Assembly (NCBI GenBank): GCA_964555585.1
Contig: CAZKSN010000002.1
Location: forward strand, 1 to 64,000
Direction: 5' to 3'
DNA length: 64,000 bases
Origin: CAZKSN01 sp964555585
GTDB lineage: Bacteria > Bacillota_I > Bacilli_A > RF39 > UBA660
Part shown: positions 16,472-25,198 of the stretch, in pieces
Layout of the letters: every line of letters begins with the position of its first letter
How positions within the stretch are numbered: position 1 is the stretch's first letter
Notes under the pieces: generated by a model
Database searches by the model: none
What the model was told of the DNA's origin: nothing
Seen by the model: the letters and a program-made list of their open reading frames with translations, nothing else
Program-made: the position numbers and the translations under genes

Positions 16472-16512
16472 GAAATCCCTCCTTATTGAAATATATCTTT
16501 TTAAATTTATAC

Positions 16513-18387
16513 TTATACTAGATATATTAGAATTTCAGATATCATTTTTAATGTTTGATTTCTTATTTCTAAAGCTTTATTTTTTGAAAGAATTAGATCC
16601 CTATGAAAATGTGAATTTCTGATTTCTTTAATCCAATACTCTAATAATTCAATAAAATCTGTTTGAGAATAACCATCTTTTATTATTGAGGACTCTCTTT
16701 TTATATACTTACACATTTCCCCAAGTGTAAAATTTTCACCCCAATTAGATGTTTCCATATCGACAACTTCACTTTTTACATTATATATTTTTTTTACCTG
16801 AATTCCTTTTTTACTTCTATCTAAATAAAAATCTCTGATTTTTCTAGCTAATAAGATTTCTACAGCTTTAAAATAGTTTGCTACTATAGGTGTGTATTCT
16901 TGTCCATCTTTATCTATATTCATATTTTGTGTAGATTCATACAAACTCCAAAAGTAAGTTGCTGATAATAGTGTCTTTTTGACCTTAGAATATTTTAATA
17001 TATTGTTTATTAATTCTTCTGAATTACATATATTTAAATTTTCATACATAATTCGTAGCGAATCAATAACTTTAGATTCATCATATTCAGCAGTTAAAAC
17101 TCGCTTATTAGCAAACTCAGAAATTTCTTTTAAATCACAAATGTTTACCAACTCGAGAGTATCTTTCAATGCACAATCAAAAAAATTCGAGTCCAATATA
17201 TCTTTTTTAAAATCTAAAGCTTCATTCTTAGAAAAATCAAATATATTATTCATTTTACTAAATAAAGATGCCATTTCAGAATAAATTTTTACTAATTCAA
17301 AGTATAATACATTATCTTCTATCATTCGTTTACTATTATTTTCAAATAATTCTTCTATATTGTCATTAATATCTTCTTCTATCGTATTTTCTTGAAAAAA
17401 TTTTGTAAATATATTGCTAATTCTTAACTTGAAATCTTTTCCAATCCTAAGTTTTAAAAATAGTTCTTTTTCTATATTATTAAAAAGTTTTACTTTTTCA
17501 GTAAAAGAAAAGTTTGAGATGTCTGTATATTTTAAAAGTCCTTCTAACTTTTTTAATTCACTAAAATCTAAAACAATATTTTTTATTTTAAGATAATAAG
17601 TATCTAATTTTTTATTTAAATTTTTCCATCTAATTTTTGACTTTTCAGTATATGAATATAACATTTGAGCATGTTCACTATTTTCTACTAGTGGCAATAT
17701 ATTATAAATGTTCAATCCATAACTATCAATGTGAATCCCATTAATAGAAATAAATTCAAACAAAAGATTCCCCATTTTGAATCGAATTAAGAGATTTAAA
17801 ATATCATACTCAAAATTTCGAACAATATTTGGATAAATATTTTCTAAACCAAGTTCAGCGTAATTTTTAATAAAATAATATAAATCGATATATTCTTTTA
17901 TAAAATCAGAATCTAGGTTATTCATTATATTTATAATAAAATAACTCATAATATCCTCTATCCCTAAACTGATTTTTAATTCATTATCATCAAAATTTTT
18001 CCAAACATTAGGGTCTGATAACTCTTCAATTGTTTTATCAATAGGCTGATCAGATTGTGGAAAAACACTATCAATGTATTCGGAATATTTAATAACTTTG
18101 TTAACTATACTTTCAAACAGACATACTATATGTAAATAGTCAAAATGATCATACTCCTTGCTCTTTATATCATTATATAACATGTTCCATATTTTATCAT
18201 ATCTAATCAATGCGTTGAAATCTTGTTCTAAAAATTTACCTTTTAAAAACCCCACATGAGAATTATACTTAAATACTAACTCATCATAGCGATTAAAATT
18301 ATCATTGTATATTGTTGAAAATAGTGGATTAAATTCTACTGGTTTCAATTTTATATATTCTTCTATCTTATTAATTCTATTATCCAT
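16513..18387 (-). CDS. Large helical protein with C-terminal HEPN-like domain
   Basis: The 624-aa all-helical protein has no recognisable N-terminal family. Its last 140 residues look like a HEPN domain: an N-terminal helix VANYFKAVEILLARKIRDFY, a long middle region, and then LEYWIKEIRNSHFHRDLI, where R590 and H595 form the R-x4-H motif of HEPN ribonucleases. HEPN proteins are common in abortive-infection and toxin-antitoxin systems and act by RNA cleavage or as structural partners. It has its own promoter (18414-18442) and an AGGAGA ribosome-binding site. Its surroundings (ParB/HTH debris, fusion partner gene) suggest an acquired defence module. Function is inference. Confidence 0.6.
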   Translation of the reverse strand: MDNRINKIEEYIKLKPVEFNPLFSTIYNDNFNRYDELVFKYNSHVGFLKGKFLEQDFNALIRYDKIWNMLYNDIKSKEYDHFDYLHIVCLFESIVNKVIKYSEYIDSVFPQSDQPIDKTIEELSDPNVWKNFDDNELKISLGIEDIMSYFIINIMNNLDSDFIKEYIDLYYFIKNYAELGLENIYPNIVRNFEYDILNLLIRFKMGNLLFEFISINGIHIDSYGLNIYNILPLVENSEHAQMLYSYTEKSKIRWKNLNKKLDTYYLKIKNIVLDFSELKKLEGLLKYTDISNFSFTEKVKLFNNIEKELFLKLRIGKDFKLRISNIFTKFFQENTIEEDINDNIEELFENNSKRMIEDNVLYFELVKIYSEMASLFSKMNNIFDFSKNEALDFKKDILDSNFFDCALKDTLELVNICDLKEISEFANKRVLTAEYDESKVIDSLRIMYENLNICNSEELINNILKYSKVKKTLLSATYFWSLYESTQNMNIDKDGQEYTPIVANYFKAVEILLARKIRDFYLDRSKKGIQVKKIYNVKSEVVDMETSNWGENFTLGEMCKYIKRESSIIKDGYSQTDFIELLEYWIKEIRNSHFHRDLILSKNKALEIRNQTLKMISEILIYLV

Positions 18388-18413
18388 ATAATATTATCTC
18401 CTATATATTTCAT

Positions 18414-18442
18414 ATTATATCATGTATTATATTGAACATAAA
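18414..18442 (-). promoter_or_regulatory. Promoter of the HEPN-like gene
   Basis: TTTATG (18437-18442) and a perfect TATAAT (18414-18419) are spaced 17 bp apart on the minus strand. They lie upstream of AGGAGA and the ATG at 18387. Confidence 0.55.
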
Positions 18443-18452
18443 GATTTCAAAC

Positions 18453-18790
18453 TTAATAATTTGATTTTTTGTATTCCTTTATCGTTGTTATTATATATTA
18501 TTCTATATATCTTTTATCTCTTTTTAATAAATCAAAGGGTAACACTTCTTCTATTCTTTACTTATTAAATTTTATTTGTTCTTATTGATTACCTTTTGGT
18601 TCTTTCAATATTTTTTCTACTTCATCATATGTTAATTTATCTTCATTACTTAACTTTCTTATTTGTCTAGATTGCATAATACTAGGTGTACATTCATAAT
18701 ATTTGATTGCTGAGTAAACTAACTTTTGACTTTCATTATTTAAATATGATAATTCTTCCGCAGCATTAAGACCCAATAAGACCAAGTTCA
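18453..18790 (-). pseudogene. Decayed C-terminal part of a mobile-element ParB-like protein
   Basis: The frame encodes LGLNAAEELSYLNNESQK ... CTPSIMQSRQIRKLSNEDKL ... KILKEPKGNQ, which matches the C-terminal region of ParB-like partition proteins of Firmicutes plasmids and integrative elements. After the first stop at 18582 the same frame continues with family-like residues (EQIKFNK-stop-RIEEVLPFDLLKRDKRYIE-stop) through several stop codons. The N-terminal nuclease domain is missing. It is clearly a broken gene, not a functional 73-aa protein. Confidence 0.6.
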
Positions 18791-18891
18791 TTTGAAACAT
18801 CATCTTGAGTAAGTTTTCTAAATCTTCTAATGTAGTTGATTCTTAAACCTTGAGATAAATCATCAATAGTTGCTATAAAAAATCTTTTCAT
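18766..18891 (-). pseudogene. Truncated XRE-type HTH gene fused to the ParB fragment
   Basis: An ATG at 18891 with an AGGTGG ribosome-binding site opens a 41-aa frame containing GLRINYIRRFRKLTQDDVSN, the first helices of an XRE-family helix-turn-helix, and then stops at 18766. The ParB fragment continues in a different frame from the same spot. The short repeat GGTCTTA occurs twice at the junction, suggesting deletion between two element genes. Confidence 0.5.
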
Positions 18892-18935
18892 CTTATTTCA
18901 CCACCTTTCCGCAATATCGCATAAACACTAAAAAA

Positions 18936-18973
18936 AGACTAAGATATGCGACATACATTCTCTATCTTAGTCT
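18936..18973 (-). terminator. Strong hairpin terminator
   Basis: A perfect 11-bp stem (18936-18946 with 18963-18973) is followed by seven T residues on the minus strand. It sits between the ppdK terminator and the HTH remnant. The interval 18974-19039 holds no gene. Confidence 0.7.
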
Positions 18974-19039
18974 ATTATTTATAATTTAATAGTATACTAC
19001 AGCAAGTGGTGCAAAAATTTTGTTATTTATTACAATCAA

Positions 19040-19063
19040 AAAAGCCCGTAAATACAGGCTTTT
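19040..19063 (-). terminator. ppdK terminator
   Basis: AAAAGCC/GGCTTTT arms (19040-19046, 19057-19063) are followed by T residues on the minus strand, 23 nt past the ppdK stop. Confidence 0.8.
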
Positions 19064-19085
19064 CTTGACTTTTTAATTTAATTTT

Positions 19086-21719
19086 TTATTGATTATTTTT
19101 AGTTTTTATGGCAGCTTGAGCTGCAGCTAATCTTGCTATTGGAACTCTGTATGGACTGCATGATACATAATTCAATCCAGCTCTATGACAGAATTCAACA
19201 CTGCTTGGATCTCCACCATGTTCTCCGCAAATACCTAGTTTAATATCTGCTCTTGTTGATTTACCCTTTTCAGCAGCCATTTGAATCAGCTGCCCAACTC
19301 CCTCTTGATCTAATTTTGCAAAAGGATCGGATTCAAATATATTTTTCTCATAGTAATCAACCAGGAATTTTCCAGCATCATCTCTTGAAAAACCATAGGT
19401 CATTTGAGTTAAATCATTAGTACCGAAACTAAAGAATTCAGCTTCTTTTGCAATTTCATCTGCTAATAATGCCGCTCTTGGCAATTCAATCATAGTACCA
19501 ACTTTATATTCCAAAGCTACATTATTTTCTTTAATAACACTCTCTGCGGTTTCAACTACTATATTCTTAACAAATTTTAATTCTTTTACTTCTCCGACTA
19601 AAGGTATCATTATTTCAGGAATCACATTCATTCCTTCTTTATTAACATTAATGGCAGCTTCAATAACCGCTCTTGTTTGCATTTTAGCTATTTCTGGATA
19701 TGTAACTGCCAGTCTGCATCCACGATGTCCCATCATTGGATTAAACTCATGCAGTGAATCAATTCTTGCTTTTAAAGCCTCAAAAGTCATATCAAGAGAT
19801 TCAGCAAGTTCTTTAATTTCTCCAGCTTCATGAGGTAAGAATTCATGTAAAGGAGGATCCAAATAACGAATAGTTACCGGAAATCCCTTTAATGTTTTAA
19901 ATAATTCTTCAAAATCTCCTCTTTGCATTGGAAGAATTTTATTCAAGGCTGCTTCTCTTTGTTCTACAGTTTCAGCAACAATCATTTGTCTTACAGCAAA
20001 AATTCTATCTTCCTCAAAAAACATATGTTCTGTACGACACAATCCTATTCCTTCAGCTCCAAACTTTACTGCCTGAAGAGCATCTCTAGGAGTATCTGCA
20101 TTAGTCCTTACTTTTAATTTACGAACACTATCAGCCCAAGCCATGAATTTTTCAAAATCTCCACTTATCTCCGGTTCAACAGTTTTAATTTTTTCTCCGT
20201 AGACGTTTCCAGTAGAACCATTTAAAGACAAGTAGTCACCTTCTTTATATATTTTACCAGTTTTTGTAGTTAAAGTTTTTGCTTCTTCATCTATTTTTAG
20301 TTCTCCACAGCCACATACACAGCATCTTCCCATGCCACGAGCAACTACTGCTGCATGACTTGTCATACCACCGCGAATTGTCAAGATACCACTAGCATCA
20401 TTCATACCTTCTATGTCTTCTGGAGAAGTTTCAAGACGAACAAGTAATATTTCTTTTTCTCCGTTTTTACGCGCTTCTACAACATCTTCAGCATTAAAAT
20501 ATATCTTTCCGGTAGCCGCTCCAGGAGATGCAGCTAAACCTGTTGCAATAGGTTCTGCTTCCTTTAAAGCATTTGCATCAAAATTAGGATGCAAAAGCTG
20601 GTCTAATTGCTTTGGTTCAACTTTTAATAAAGCTTCTTCCTTTGTAAGCATTCCCTCTTCTACTAAATCCACTGCTATTTTCAATGCAGCCGCAGCTGTT
20701 CTTTTACCATTTCTAGTTTGAAGCATGAATAATTTACCGTTTTCTATTGTAAATTCCATATCTTGCATATCTTTATAATGTTTTTCAAGAATATCAGCTA
20801 TTTTAATAAATTCATTGTATACTTCAGGCATTTCATCCTTTAAAGTATCAATTACCTGAGGAGTTCTTATTCCTGCAACTACATCTTCACCTTGAGCATT
20901 TATTAAGTATTCTCCATATAAATGTTTTTCTCCAGTAGATGGATTCCTTGTGAAAGCCACTCCAGTTCCACAGTCATTTCCACGATTACCGTAAACCATT
21001 TCTTGAACATTAACCGCAGTACCCCAGTTGTTTGGAATATCATTAAGTCTTCTGTAAGTAATAGCTCTATCATTCATCCATGATCTAAATACTGCTTTAA
21101 TAGCTTCTAATAATTGAACTTTTGGATCTTGTGGAAAATCTTCATTAGATAATTCTTTATAGTTAGCTTTAAATTTTTCAGTTACTTCCATCATATCTTC
21201 AGCAGTCAATTCCAAATCACTTTTAACTCCCTTTTCTTCTTTAATTTTATCAAAATATCTTTCAAATGAAGCTTTTGAATACCCTTTAACAACATCTGCA
21301 AACATTTGAATAAACCTACGATAAGAGTCATAAGCAAATCTAGGATTATTTGTTGCCTCTGCAAATCCTTTGGCAACTTCATCATTAAGTCCTAGGTTTA
21401 ATACAGTATCCATCATACCGGGCATACTTGCTCTTGATCCGCTTCTAACTGAAACCAATAAAGGATTATTAATGTTTCCCATCTGCTTTCCAGTTTCTTT
21501 TTCCAAAGTATCCAGTTGTTCAAATATTTCTTTAACAATACTTTCATTAATTTCCTGTTTGTCATCATAATATTTTGTACAAGCTTCAGTAGTAATAGTA
21601 AAACCTCTTGGAACAGGCAGTCCAATGTTAGTCATTTCCGCTAAATTGGCACCTTTTCCTCCAAGAAGATTCTTCATGTCCTTATTTCCTTCTTTAAACA
21701 TATATACATATTTTTCCAT
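19086..21719 (-). CDS. ppdK: Pyruvate, phosphate dikinase
   Basis: PPDK interconverts pyruvate, ATP and Pi with PEP, AMP and PPi. The 877-aa protein has the N-terminal ATP-grasp domain (LLGGKGANLAEMTNIGLPVP), the phosphohistidine swivelling domain (GGMTSHAAVVARGMGRCCV, catalytic His about 455) and the C-terminal PEP/pyruvate TIM barrel (GLCRTEHMFF; MMGHRGCRL; LGICGEHGGDPSSVEF). Length is typical of bacterial PPDK. It is monocistronic with its own promoter and terminator. In an organism with a small genome this usually indicates PPi-linked glycolysis. Confidence 0.97.
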   Translation of the reverse strand: MEKYVYMFKEGNKDMKNLLGGKGANLAEMTNIGLPVPRGFTITTEACTKYYDDKQEINESIVKEIFEQLDTLEKETGKQMGNINNPLLVSVRSGSRASMPGMMDTVLNLGLNDEVAKGFAEATNNPRFAYDSYRRFIQMFADVVKGYSKASFERYFDKIKEEKGVKSDLELTAEDMMEVTEKFKANYKELSNEDFPQDPKVQLLEAIKAVFRSWMNDRAITYRRLNDIPNNWGTAVNVQEMVYGNRGNDCGTGVAFTRNPSTGEKHLYGEYLINAQGEDVVAGIRTPQVIDTLKDEMPEVYNEFIKIADILEKHYKDMQDMEFTIENGKLFMLQTRNGKRTAAAALKIAVDLVEEGMLTKEEALLKVEPKQLDQLLHPNFDANALKEAEPIATGLAASPGAATGKIYFNAEDVVEARKNGEKEILLVRLETSPEDIEGMNDASGILTIRGGMTSHAAVVARGMGRCCVCGCGELKIDEEAKTLTTKTGKIYKEGDYLSLNGSTGNVYGEKIKTVEPEISGDFEKFMAWADSVRKLKVRTNADTPRDALQAVKFGAEGIGLCRTEHMFFEEDRIFAVRQMIVAETVEQREAALNKILPMQRGDFEELFKTLKGFPVTIRYLDPPLHEFLPHEAGEIKELAESLDMTFEALKARIDSLHEFNPMMGHRGCRLAVTYPEIAKMQTRAVIEAAINVNKEGMNVIPEIMIPLVGEVKELKFVKNIVVETAESVIKENNVALEYKVGTMIELPRAALLADEIAKEAEFFSFGTNDLTQMTYGFSRDDAGKFLVDYYEKNIFESDPFAKLDQEGVGQLIQMAAEKGKSTRADIKLGICGEHGGDPSSVEFCHRAGLNYVSCSPYRVPIARLAAAQAAIKTKNNQ

Positions 21720-21749
21720 TGTATTTTTTCCTCCTTGTCATACTTACTG

Positions 21750-21779
21750 ATTATAACATAATTTCTTTATTGTAAGCAA
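21750..21779 (-). promoter_or_regulatory. ppdK promoter
   Basis: TTGCTT (21774-21779) and TATAAT (21750-21755) are spaced 18 bp apart on the minus strand. An AAGGAGG ribosome-binding site follows before the ATG. Confidence 0.55.
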
Positions 21780-21785
21780 CAAAAC

Positions 21786-22742
21786 TTATTTGTATTTCCT
21801 TTTTAAAATTGCATCATCAATATTAAACATTGAAGCAATTAAAGCCACTCTTATCCACATTCCATTGTTTACCTGTTCCCAGTATTTTGCCTTACTGCTT
21901 TTATCTACAGCTTCTGATATTTCATCCAGTCTTGGAAGAGGATGCATTATTATAGCGTTATCTTTTAATCTATCAAGATTATTTGAATTTATACTATATA
22001 TACTTCTATCTAAATCAAAATCAATTCCTCCATATTCTTTTTGAAGTCTTGTCATATAAACGACATCTAGTTCACTTATTATTCCATTAAAGTCTTCCGT
22101 CATTTCATAATCTACATTTAATTCATTTAAGATGTCAGCTTTTATTTGAAATGGTTTAGGTGCTATAAAGTATAATTTTAAATTTCCAACTTTATTTAAT
22201 AAGAGTGCCAAGGATCTGACAGTTCTTCCTCTGTACAAATCTCCTACAAAACCAATTTTTTTATTATCCAAACCATATTTGTATATAGTGTAAAAATCCA
22301 ATAATGCTTGAGTGGGATGCTGATCAGTTCCGGAACCTCCATTTATTATTCTTATATCATCACTTAATTCCTTAGATATTACTTTTATAAATTTCTCATC
22401 TGTATGTCTCATTATTATTAAATCAACCATTTGAGAAAATGTCTTAACTGAATCTAATTCACTTTCTCCTTTAGCAAATGAAGATGTTCTCACATCTCTT
22501 ATTTCAGAACATTTTATTCCCAGAATATAGCAAGCATTTTGAAAAGATAGGAATGTTCTGGTTGACGGCTGATTAAAATAAAGCATCGCCCTTTTGTCAT
22601 CAAGCATTGATGAAATAAATCTCCTCCCTTCTTTAGTTTCACAAATTTTTCTTATTTTATCAGTTAATTCACAAAGATAAAATAAATTTTTTAATTCATA
22701 CTGCTGTGAGTTGATACATCTTGTATTTTTTTCTTTTTCCAT
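21786..22742 (-). CDS. pyrB: Aspartate carbamoyltransferase catalytic chain
   Basis: ATCase joins carbamoyl phosphate and aspartate in pyrimidine synthesis. The 318-aa protein has the carbamoyl-phosphate loop FNQPSTRTFLSFQNA, the K-G-E loop SSFAKGESELDS, GTDQHPTQALLDFYTI and the aspartate-binding MHPLPRLDEI. STRTF replaces the usual STRTR. No pyrI or other de novo pyrimidine genes adjoin it. A small open reading frame and a terminator lie immediately upstream (see 22784-22876 and 22767-22799), with AAAGGAAA as ribosome-binding site. Confidence 0.92.
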   Translation of the reverse strand: MEKEKNTRCINSQQYELKNLFYLCELTDKIRKICETKEGRRFISSMLDDKRAMLYFNQPSTRTFLSFQNACYILGIKCSEIRDVRTSSFAKGESELDSVKTFSQMVDLIIMRHTDEKFIKVISKELSDDIRIINGGSGTDQHPTQALLDFYTIYKYGLDNKKIGFVGDLYRGRTVRSLALLLNKVGNLKLYFIAPKPFQIKADILNELNVDYEMTEDFNGIISELDVVYMTRLQKEYGGIDFDLDRSIYSINSNNLDRLKDNAIIMHPLPRLDEISEAVDKSSKAKYWEQVNNGMWIRVALIASMFNIDDAILKRKYK

Positions 22743-22766
22743 AAATATTTTCCTTTCTAAACATAA

Positions 22767-22799
22767 AAAAAATACTAATTGAACTAATTAGTATTTTTT
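22767..22799 (-). terminator. Terminator/attenuator in front of pyrB
   Basis: A perfect 14-bp stem (22767-22780 with 22786-22799) has a 5-nt loop, and the T-rich right arm continues to T residues on the minus strand. It lies 25 nt before the pyrB start. The stop codon of the upstream small reading frame falls in its loop/stem junction (22784-22786). Confidence 0.75.
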
Positions 22800-22876
22800 A
22801 ATAAACGATTAAGAATAATAAAGTTAAAAAGAATGTGATCAATATCAATAAATATATTAAATTTATTTTCTTTCAT
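22784..22876 (-). CDS. Putative 30-aa pyrB leader peptide
   Basis: An ATG at 22876 with a strong GGGAGTGG ribosome-binding site encodes a 30-residue peptide (MKENKFNIFIDIDHILF and so on to LLKNTN). Its end overlaps the terminator in front of pyrB. The mRNA is U-rich in its second half. The arrangement is like the E. coli pyrL-pyrBI attenuator, where close coupling of ribosome and polymerase at low UTP prevents termination. It might instead be a small hydrophobic protein in its own right. Confidence 0.5.
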   Translation of the reverse strand: MKENKFNIFIDIDHILFNFIILNRLLKNTN

Positions 22877-22940
22877 AATTACCACTCCCATAATTTATTA
22901 TTAGAAGTATAACATATAATTTATAAAAATGAAATAAAAA

Positions 22941-23615
22941 TTATAATTTATATGTATCGTTAATGAATCTTTTTAAACTTAAACTTTCTGCGGCTTCTTT
23001 TTCTCTTTGCATTTTAATTTTTTCTGCAAGCATTCTTACTGCCTGAGATACAGTAGGATATGTAGTTTCATTTAAATAAGAATTCATTGGACGACCTGTT
23101 GTTCCTTTTTTTGAATCACAGTCAGGAGAATGAAATACAGCCACCTGCTGACAAAGCTGTTCAGCATTTACATAAATAGTGTCATAAAAGGTTGAAAATT
23201 TTTCTTTATTTCTTTCACTTGCCCAAGAATTATATTTAAGCACTACTCCATATTGAGACAATAATTCTTTATCAGTTTTAAAATTTCTTGGAGTAGGCAT
23301 TTTTTCAAGCAAAGCTGCAGCTAATTCTAATTCCTCCAGTGAAACTATTTGAAATTCAGAAGCCATCTCAATAAATTTTTCTGTTACTTTATATGTTTCT
23401 CCTACCTTATTCAAAAATTCATTCTTACATATTGCAATATCACGATAAACTGTAGCTGTTGTAATCAATTCCGGAGTAATAACAGTTTCCCAACTATTTC
23501 CATTTTCTATTAAATAAATTATTATTTTGTATACAAAACCTTCTAAATCTGCATCTTGAAGTAAACTATCACAAAACCATCCCAACTTAACCTGACTAGG
23601 TAAAAATTTTCTCAT
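22941..23615 (-). CDS. Hypothetical protein, 224 aa
   Basis: I do not recognise this soluble, mainly helical protein. Notable stretches are VKLGWFCDSLLQDADLEGF near the N-terminus and HSPDCDSKKGTTGRPMNSYL in the C-terminal half, followed by a charged helix (AVRMLAEKIKMQREKEAAE). It is a single gene between tdk and the pyrB leader, with an AAAGGG ribosome-binding site. It is not obviously linked to either neighbour. Confidence 0.65.
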   Translation of the reverse strand: MRKFLPSQVKLGWFCDSLLQDADLEGFVYKIIIYLIENGNSWETVITPELITTATVYRDIAICKNEFLNKVGETYKVTEKFIEMASEFQIVSLEELELAAALLEKMPTPRNFKTDKELLSQYGVVLKYNSWASERNKEKFSTFYDTIYVNAEQLCQQVAVFHSPDCDSKKGTTGRPMNSYLNETTYPTVSQAVRMLAEKIKMQREKEAAESLSLKRFINDTYKL

Positions 23616-23671
23616 ACACTTTCCCTTTCACTGAAAAATAATGTTTTTTATTATAATACATATAACAAAAA

Positions 23672-23698
23672 AATTCAATAATTTTAAAATATTGAATT
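23672..23698 (-). terminator. tdk terminator
   Basis: A 9-bp stem (23672-23680 with 23690-23698) is followed by seven T residues on the minus strand, right after the tdk stop. Confidence 0.7.
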
Positions 23699-23700
23699 TC

Positions 23701-24309
23701 TTATTCCTTCTTATTCTCAATGGACATATCTATTCCCAATACTTTTTCCAAATAGCATTTTCCACAAAGAGATTCATAAGTTACAGAATCTTTTCCATCA
23801 ATAGCAACCTGGTCACCTGTGATTGTAAATTTATTATTCACTTTTCTTGCATTGAATTTAGCTCTTTTGCCACATCTGCATATGGTATACAATTCCTCTA
23901 TTTCATCAGCGATTTCAAAAAGTCTTAGAGCACCGGGAAATACATTTGTTTTAAAATCACTTCTTAAGCCATAACAGATGACCGGAGTATCATATTTTTT
24001 AGTAAATAAAAACAATTCATCAATTTGCTCTCTGTTTAAAAATTGTGCCTCCTCTATCAAAACACATGAAATATTGCTCTCATAACAATTTTCTAAATAT
24101 CTTCTTAAATTATCAGCTTCTTCAATAAGGTAGTCCACTTTTCTTTTACTTCCCATTCTGTTTACAATACTGTCTTCACCTTTAGTATCTTTCTTAGGCT
24201 TTAAGATTCTTACATTCATTTCTCTTTCTTCATAGTTGTGTGCCACTTGAAGTAAAGCTGTGGTTTTACCACAATTCATGGCTCCATATCTGAAATACAG
24301 TTTACTCAT
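23701..24309 (-). CDS. tdk: Thymidine kinase
   Basis: This is a type II (TK1-like) thymidine kinase of the salvage pathway. It has the P-loop GAMNCGKTTALL, the Walker B-like CVLIEEAQFL, the lasso zinc site (CRCGKRAKF ... CGKCYLEKV) and a YESLCGKC substrate segment. The start is ATG 24309 (202 aa), 8 nt after GGAGTGG; an upstream in-frame GTG lies within the ribosome-binding site. It overlaps the 3' end of the xer gene by 8 nt, so it is co-transcribed. Confidence 0.95.
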   Translation of the reverse strand: MSKLYFRYGAMNCGKTTALLQVAHNYEEREMNVRILKPKKDTKGEDSIVNRMGSKRKVDYLIEEADNLRRYLENCYESNISCVLIEEAQFLNREQIDELFLFTKKYDTPVICYGLRSDFKTNVFPGALRLFEIADEIEELYTICRCGKRAKFNARKVNNKFTITGDQVAIDGKDSVTYESLCGKCYLEKVLGIDMSIENKKE

Positions 24310-25192
24310 TTTTTTTACCACTCCTTGGATGACATTTATAATACACCTCTCTTAGTCTTTCATTACTAACATGTGTATAAATCTCTGTAGCTGAGAGATG
24401 CTTATGTCCCAATAATTCCTGAACCACTTTTATATCACAACCATTATCTAATAAATGAGTTGCAAATGTATGTCTAATTGAATGCGGACTAATCTTTGTT
24501 TTTACACTTACATTCTTGAGAATTTTATCTAGGATCAATCTAACCCCTCTATCCGTTATTTTATCACCATTTTTATTTATAAACAAGTAATCGTGTTTTT
24601 TATTTTTTACATTTATATTTCTAAAACTATTTAAATATTTATTTAATATTTCACCAGCACATTCTCCATAATATACTACTCTTTCATAACTGCCTTTTCC
24701 TAATACGGTTATTTTTCTACTACTTAAATCTATATCATTTAATTTTATATTCACAAGTTCACTAACTCTTAATCCGGTAGCGTATAGTAATTCAATTATT
24801 AAAGAATTTCTTAATCCAAATTTACCAGATTTACTTTCCTCAATTATATGCTCCAATTCATCATAAAATAAAAATTTAGGAAGCTTTTTTTCCTTCTTGG
24901 GATATCCAATGTATTCCAATGGATTTATTGTAATAATATTTTTTGTTATTAAATAACTGTAAAAACTCTTTAAGGCACTTATTTTTCTACTTATTGAACT
25001 TACTTTTAAATTTCTGTTATACAATTCATTTAAGTAGTTCTTAATGTCTGATTCCAATATATCCAATTCATTTTTATTAATAAATTTAAAAAATTCAAGT
25101 AAATCATTCTTATAGGAAACTATAGTATAAGAAGAATAGTTTTTTTCATTAATTAAATATTCAAAAAAATTATTAATATAAATGTATTTCAT
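24302..25192 (-). CDS. xerD: XerC/XerD-type tyrosine recombinase
   Basis: The 296-aa protein has an N-terminal core-binding SAM-like domain and a C-terminal catalytic domain with the full set Arg142 (ATGLRVSEL), Lys166 (VLGKGSYERVVY), His237/Arg240 (SPHSIRHTFATH), His263 (LLGHKHLS) and nucleophile Tyr272 (EIYTHVS). Length and motifs fit chromosome dimer resolvases; XerC versus XerD cannot be decided here. Upstream is TATAAT-N6-ATG with no Shine-Dalgarno, so it is probably leaderless. Confidence 0.88.
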   Translation of the reverse strand: MKYIYINNFFEYLINEKNYSSYTIVSYKNDLLEFFKFINKNELDILESDIKNYLNELYNRNLKVSSISRKISALKSFYSYLITKNIITINPLEYIGYPKKEKKLPKFLFYDELEHIIEESKSGKFGLRNSLIIELLYATGLRVSELVNIKLNDIDLSSRKITVLGKGSYERVVYYGECAGEILNKYLNSFRNINVKNKKHDYLFINKNGDKITDRGVRLILDKILKNVSVKTKISPHSIRHTFATHLLDNGCDIKVVQELLGHKHLSATEIYTHVSNERLREVYYKCHPRSGKKNE

Positions 25193-25198
25193 AATTCA

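Noticed and set aside
18582..18803. A functional 73-aa protein.
   Set aside because: Its first residues are out-of-frame HTH sequence and the rest is a ParB fragment continuing past the stop; treated as a pseudogene.
19651..21625. Several reading frames of 60-100 codons antisense to, or in another frame of, ppdK.
   Set aside because: They have no ribosome-binding sites and mirror the codon pattern of ppdK.
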